From Bacteroidota bacterium (GTDB lineage Bacteria; Bacteroidota; Ignavibacteria; UBA10030; UBA8401), in NCBI GenBank assembly GCA_023229405.1, contig JALNZH010000151.1:1-8758 (forward strand): a stretch of 8,758 nt of DNA, read 5' to 3'. The notes under the pieces are model-generated. The model did no database searches. It was given only the letters and a program-made list of their open reading frames with translations, and had not been told where the DNA came from. Numbering within the stretch: position 1 is the first letter of the stretch; each line of letters starts with the position of its first letter. The translations under genes were made by a program, and so were the position numbers. Positions 6,279-8,758 of this stretch are shown here, piece after piece.

Positions 6279-7169
6279 TCAATTAAACGGATTGGGATAA
6301 TTTTGCTGTAAGCGGAATGCGGTCGGAACAACATCGCTGATGCTCGTATCCTTCACTGCATGGAATATATTGGGGAATAAATACGGGGACAAAGCAAACG
6401 GTTGCACCGCTGAACTCCACGTCAGGCCAAATTCGTTTTTACCATGAACAACCGTCCGTTTAAACGTTACAGACTTTTTTGTGGTCGTGTCGGTTAATGT
6501 TATGACCACTTGGGACGGAATAATGATTTCTCCAACAGGAGTTGGGTCCTTTTCTGTGGTGTGAGTAAGGGTCGGAAGGTTGAGCAAATGTGGGAATGCA
6601 AGAGAATCACCTGTTTCCACCACGCCGGAATTGGAAGAATAGCCGACAACGGAAACCGACGCATCAGGCTGCCATAAAACGATGGAGATAGAGTCCGTAA
6701 ATAATAATGCTTGGGTGGTATCATTCAGCACACGCAGTACCGCTTTATAGACTCGTGTACCAATGGTATTGCTATTTATAGACAAGCTGACATTGTACAT
6801 ACCGGCCTCGGCAGGCATATTCAGCACCGGCTGCTGCACCAACATCCCGTCCATTTCGTAAATGGAGAGCGTTACCCGGCTGAAACGGGGGAGCGCATAG
6901 TTGATGGTGGACTGGGACATTGCCTTCTCGCTCCCCGACACTTTTTGATATTTCGGAAATCCGCCGATAGAGGGATCATTATATGCGCTCACTCTTATCC
7001 CTTGCACCGGTGCACCGGAGGAATTCTTCACCACCACACGGAACAGAAATCCTGTGTTAATATTTTCGTCCTTTTTTTCACTCTCTGTAGTCCCATCAGT
7101 GCAGGAATTTATTGAAACAACCAGAAATATGGAAACGATTGATAAAACGAATAATGAATATTTGTTCAT
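6279..7169 (-). CDS. Lipoprotein with a truncated type IX sorting domain
   Basis: A 296-residue exported protein. Residues 1-22 form a lipoprotein signal peptide (hydrophobic core LFVLSIVSIFLVVS) and the lipobox ends INS-Cys23, so the mature protein is probably lipid-anchored on the cell envelope. Residues 40-66 (FRVVVKNSSGAPVQGIRVSAYND) look like a carboxypeptidase-regulatory-like or CnaB-type beta-sandwich, and the remainder is beta-rich and Ser/Thr-rich. The C-terminus AFRLQQNYPNPFN (284-296) is the first motif of the T9SS type A sorting domain, but a TGA follows at once. The usual 60-80 further residues are absent, and I find no trace of them in other frames down to 5993. The start has GTGAG about 8 nt upstream. 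Foldback copy 2 lies 26 nt upstream of the ATG. The substrate or role is unknown. It is either a truncated allele or a protein retained in the outer membrane by its lipid alone. Confidence 0.8.
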   Translation of the reverse strand: MNKYSLFVLSIVSIFLVVSINSCTDGTTESEKKDENINTGFLFRVVVKNSSGAPVQGIRVSAYNDPSIGGFPKYQKVSGSEKAMSQSTINYALPRFSRVTLSIYEMDGMLVQQPVLNMPAEAGMYNVSLSINSNTIGTRVYKAVLRVLNDTTQALLFTDSISIVLWQPDASVSVVGYSSNSGVVETGDSLAFPHLLNLPTLTHTTEKDPTPVGEIIIPSQVVITLTDTTTKKSVTFKRTVVHGKNEFGLTWSSAVQPFALSPYLFPNIFHAVKDTSISDVVPTAFRLQQNYPNPFN

Positions 7170-7202
7170 ACATTCTCACTTTCTAAAAATTCTCGTAACT
7201 AT

Positions 7203-7317
7203 CTCACGTTAGGCAAAACAAGAAAAACGGCCATGGTGAGCAAGGTGCAGGTTAAGATAGTTAAGTCTCTGTTTCTGCGCCGCGTCGAACCATTTTTACC
7301 TTTTTGTGTAACATCAG
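7203..7317. mobile_element. Foldback (MITE-like) element, copy 2, 115 bp
   Basis: Identical to copy 1 at 112 of 115 positions and in the same orientation on the plus strand. It is flanked by a perfect 7-bp direct repeat TAACTAT (7196-7202 and 7318-7324). The ends are CTCACGTTAGGCAAAA and the inverse of CTGATGTTACACAAAA. One of the three differences turns GGCGCAG into GGTGCAG, which still pairs with CTGCGCC through a G-U pair. The element lies 26 nt upstream of the lipoprotein start, with its left end towards the gene, as copy 1 does relative to the patatin gene. Confidence 0.92.
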
Positions 7318-7356
7318 TAACTATTTAATGATGCCAACAAACAATATACTATCATC

Positions 7357-7496
7357 GTCATTCTGAACGAGCACTGCTGTTGTATAGCAGAACGAAGTGA
7401 AGAATCCGATGCGAAGAGTAACAGATTCAATATTGTGTAATACAGATTCTTCGCTGCCTGCCCGACTGTGTCGGTCAGGCGGGCGCACAGAATGAG
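7357..7496. repeat. GTCATTCTGAAC-type multi-stem palindromic repeat
   Basis: The outer inverted ends are GTCATTCTG (7357-7365) and CAGAATGAGC (7487-7496). Nested stems are CTGCT / AGCAG (7374-7378 and 7386-7390), GCGAAGA / TCTTCGC (7411-7417 and 7448-7454) and a strong hairpin GCCTGCCCGAC-TGT-GTCGGTCAGGC (7456-7480, one mismatch). AGATTC-like words recur within it. It belongs to the same broad class as the GTCATCCTGAGC repeats in this window. It begins 32 bp beyond the target duplication of foldback copy 2. Confidence 0.6.
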
Positions 7497-7498
7497 CA

Positions 7499-7709
7499 AT
7501 ATTTTTTCCTAATACAGCGTACGTTGAGCAGTTACAAATTCTCTTATTAAATACTGACAGATCACGTAAATATCAATACAGGGAGGAAGAATTCATAATA
7601 AATGATGGAACCTGAATTGCTTATTAATTCCCTTCGTACTTTACACTTTTACCTTGTCTTCGTTTTACTTTTTCTCCATGCTCTTTTCCCAACATTTTCC
7701 TATTATTAA
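7499..7709. other. Intergenic, pyrimidine-rich segment upstream of the secreted repeat protein
   Basis: No recognised gene. The plus strand from about 7620 to 7704 is strongly C/T-rich. A weak -35/-10-like pair TTGAGC (7524-7529), a 17-nt spacer and TTAAAT (7547-7552), followed by a purine-rich GGGAGGAAG at 7581-7589, could be the original promoter and ribosome-binding region of a plus-strand gene. The stretch ends at the left target duplication (7703-7709) of foldback copy 3. Confidence 0.35.
7602..7709 (+). CDS. Possible 35-residue membrane peptide
   Basis: An ATG-ATG start at 7602 opens a 35-codon frame starting MMEPELLINSLRTLHFYLVF, followed by LLFLHALFPTF, enough hydrophobic length for one membrane segment. 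It ends at TAA 7707-7709, which lies inside the target duplication of foldback copy 3. Excising the element would leave the same stop, so it is not a split gene. GGGAGGAAG is upstream but about 13 nt away, longer than ideal. The underlying C/T-rich tract would encode hydrophobic residues by chance, so this is a weak call. Confidence 0.18.
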   Translation: MMEPELLINSLRTLHFYLVFVLLFLHALFPTFSYY

Positions 7710-7917
7710 CTCACGGTACGCAAAACAAGAAAAACGGTCATGGTGAGCAAGACGCAGGCTAAGATAGTTATGTCATCCTTCTGCCGAAGGCATCCCTATC
7801 GGGAGACGCATCCTTTCCCGCAGGGATTCTTTCGGAACAAACAGCAAAGGATTTGCTCAGGATGACCGCTGTTTCTGCGCCGCGTCGAACCATTGTTACC
7901 TTATTGCGTAACTTCAG
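7710..7917. mobile_element. Foldback element, copy 3, 208 bp, with a replaced centre
   Basis: The left 61 bp (7710-7770) and right 49 bp (7869-7917) match the ends of copies 1 and 2 with a few substitutions. Where those copies have five bases (AGTCT), this copy has 98 bases (7771-7868) that form a different palindromic repeat. A perfect 7-bp target duplication TTATTAA flanks it (7703-7709 and 7918-7924), so the whole 208-bp structure either moved as a unit or acquired the centre after insertion. It is more diverged (for example GGTACGC for GTTACGC at the left end), suggesting an older insertion or another subfamily. It ends 26 nt before the start codon of the plus-strand gene. Confidence 0.9.
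7772..7866. repeat. GTCATCC palindromic repeat nested in foldback copy 3
   Basis: The ends GTCATCC (7772-7778) and GGATGAC (7860-7866) are perfect inverted repeats. Inner stems include CTTC-tgcc-GAAG near the left end and ATCCTTT / AAAGGAT (7810-7816 and 7846-7852). Its right end TGCTCAGGATGAC is shared exactly with the repeat inside the type IIG gene at 4697-4745, which identifies both as one family. Confidence 0.75.
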
Positions 7918-7950
7918 TTATTAATCACCCTATACTATTTCTGGAAATTT

Positions 7951-8758
7951 ATGACATGCTTTGGATGTTTCAGGACTTTTATACTCCCCTTTTTTTGGGC
8001 ATTTACTTTCGCTAACGCACAGCAATGGATCACTACTGCATCCCCCGCACGGAATGCAACGGGTGTCATCTCCTTCACACCAATTATTCTGACAGGCACC
8101 GAAGCGCTGAACACCGCTACCGTAATCCCTGCCAATATCCGTGTGAACGGATCGTATTCAGGGCCAATTTCCCTTTCGCAGGTTTCCTATAACAGCGGGG
8201 CAAACTCTATTACGATTGTTCCTTCCTCTTCTTATGCAGCGGGAGAAAAAATTACCGTCTCGCTGACACCTGCCGTTACGACAAGTGCCGGTGCGCCGAT
8301 TTCGGGAATTATTCAGTTTCATGCTGTTGTCCGTACCGCCAAGGATAATTTTTCCGATTCTGTCACTGTTCTGATTAAGGACAATACCGGCGGTGTCAGT
8401 TCGGCGGATGTGAACAAAGACGGATACCTGGATCTGATCGTCAACGATTTGAAAGGTTTCATCACCGTATATATCAACAACAAGAATAAAACTTTCAGAG
8501 CGGCACAAACCTTCGGAGACGAATTATTCGGCTGGTCTGCCGGAAAAAATGTGTCCGCCGATTTCGACGGTGATGCAGATATCGACATACTCCTTCCGAT
8601 CAAATGGGGACGGTTCCAGTTATTTACCAACAATGGAGGGACATTCACCAAACAGGAATACTTTCTTTCTATGGGAAGCCTGAATGCGGAAAATATGGTG
8701 ACTGCCGAACTGGCGGATCTTAATTCGGACGGATTGATTGATGTGGCGAGTCCGAACG
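7951..8758 (+). CDS. Secreted Ig-like and FG-GAP/VCBS repeat protein, partial (C-terminus beyond the window)
   Basis: An open frame of 269 codons runs from ATG 7951 off the right edge. Residues 1-23 form a Sec signal peptide with a hydrophobic core (FILPFFWAFTF) and a probable cleavage site ANA|QQ. Residues 27-128 resemble an SbsA-type bacterial Ig-like domain (TATVIPANIRVNG, SITIVPSSSYAAGEKITVSL). From 150 on there are FG-GAP/VCBS repeats with Asp-rich, calcium-binding-like loops: ADVNKDGYLDLIV (152-164), ADFDGDADIDILL (203-215) and ADLNSDGLIDVAS (255-267). This architecture is typical of large secreted, surface or T9SS-exported proteins, so a C-terminal sorting domain may lie outside the window. 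A short GGA lies 5 nt before the ATG. Ligand and role are unknown; it is probably an extracellular adhesion or binding protein. Confidence 0.88.
   Translation, partial: MTCFGCFRTFILPFFWAFTFANAQQWITTASPARNATGVISFTPIILTGTEALNTATVIPANIRVNGSYSGPISLSQVSYNSGANSITIVPSSSYAAGEKITVSLTPAVTTSAGAPISGIIQFHAVVRTAKDNFSDSVTVLIKDNTGGVSSADVNKDGYLDLIVNDLKGFITVYINNKNKTFRAAQTFGDELFGWSAGKNVSADFDGDADIDILLPIKWGRFQLFTNNGGTFTKQEYFLSMGSLNAENMVTAELADLNSDGLIDVASPN

Noticed and set aside
6134..6334. A 66-codon minus-strand frame overlapping the 3' end of the lipoprotein gene as the continuation of its sorting domain after a frameshift.
   Set aside because: Its sequence (for example GRRMNNRCRKETFRYDVLC) lacks any feature of a T9SS sorting domain and includes repeat-like DNA.
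2032..7917. A CRISPR array, given repeated short sequences.
   Set aside because: The repeats are dispersed, long, palindromic and flanked by target duplications, with no regular spacers or cas genes.
7904..7936. A TTGCGT ... TATACT promoter at the right end of foldback copy 3 driving the secreted repeat protein.
   Set aside because: The spacing is 21 nt, too long for a normal promoter, and transcription would start only a few bases before the ATG.
8158..8651. Minus-strand frames of 110-116 codons opposite the secreted repeat protein.
   Set aside because: They are antisense shadows; the plus strand carries a signal peptide, an Ig-like domain and three Asp-rich FG-GAP loops.

Overview
The window looks like an accessory stretch of a chromosome from the Bacteroidota-Ignavibacteriota-Kapabacteria (FCB) side of the tree, probably a metagenomic or environmental genome. 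The reasons are a secreted protein that ends in NYPNPFN, the opening signature of the type IX secretion (T9SS) C-terminal sorting domain common in that group; a lipoprotein signal; a secreted FG-GAP/VCBS repeat protein; several starts with weak or no Shine-Dalgarno sequence; and moderately AT-rich DNA full of hairpin repeats of the GTCATCCTGAGC and CGTCATTCCCGC kinds. The taxon is an inference from these signatures.

Layout, left to right. (1) 1-1989, minus strand: a two-gene unit, a 513-residue patatin-like phospholipase with a membrane hairpin followed 15 nt later by an unrecognised protein that runs off the left edge. (2) 1990-2847: a repeat-rich gap holding copy 1 of a 115-bp foldback element, a broken XRE-type helix-turn-helix regulator, and a 255-bp MITE-like element inserted at that regulator's 5' end and carrying a nested hairpin repeat. 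(3) 2848-5934, minus strand: a single-chain type IIG restriction-modification enzyme (nuclease, N6-adenine methyltransferase and specificity domain). A piece of a dispersed palindromic repeat is translated in frame between methyltransferase motifs X and I. (4) 5935-6278: a leader or intergenic region with a candidate promoter and a terminator-like hairpin directly before the type IIG start codon. (5) 6279-7169, minus strand: a lipoprotein whose T9SS sorting domain stops after its first motif. (6) 7170-7950: 780 bp of repeats, with foldback copies 2 and 3 and two complex hairpin repeats. (7) 7951-8758, plus strand: the 5' part of a secreted Ig-like plus FG-GAP repeat protein, running off the right edge.

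The clearest unusual structure is the repeat ecology. Three copies of one foldback element have perfect 7-bp target duplications (TACATTA, TAACTAT, TTATTAA), and each lies 26 to 35 nt from the start codon of a different gene. A second element, apparently with a TA target duplication, has interrupted a regulator gene. A third repeat family has entered both a foldback copy and the coding sequence of the type IIG enzyme. Functionally, a membrane-anchored patatin with a coupled partner beside a type IIG enzyme is compatible with a small defence island, but nothing in the sequence proves an anti-phage role. I did not find a CRISPR array, tRNA, rRNA or intact transposase.
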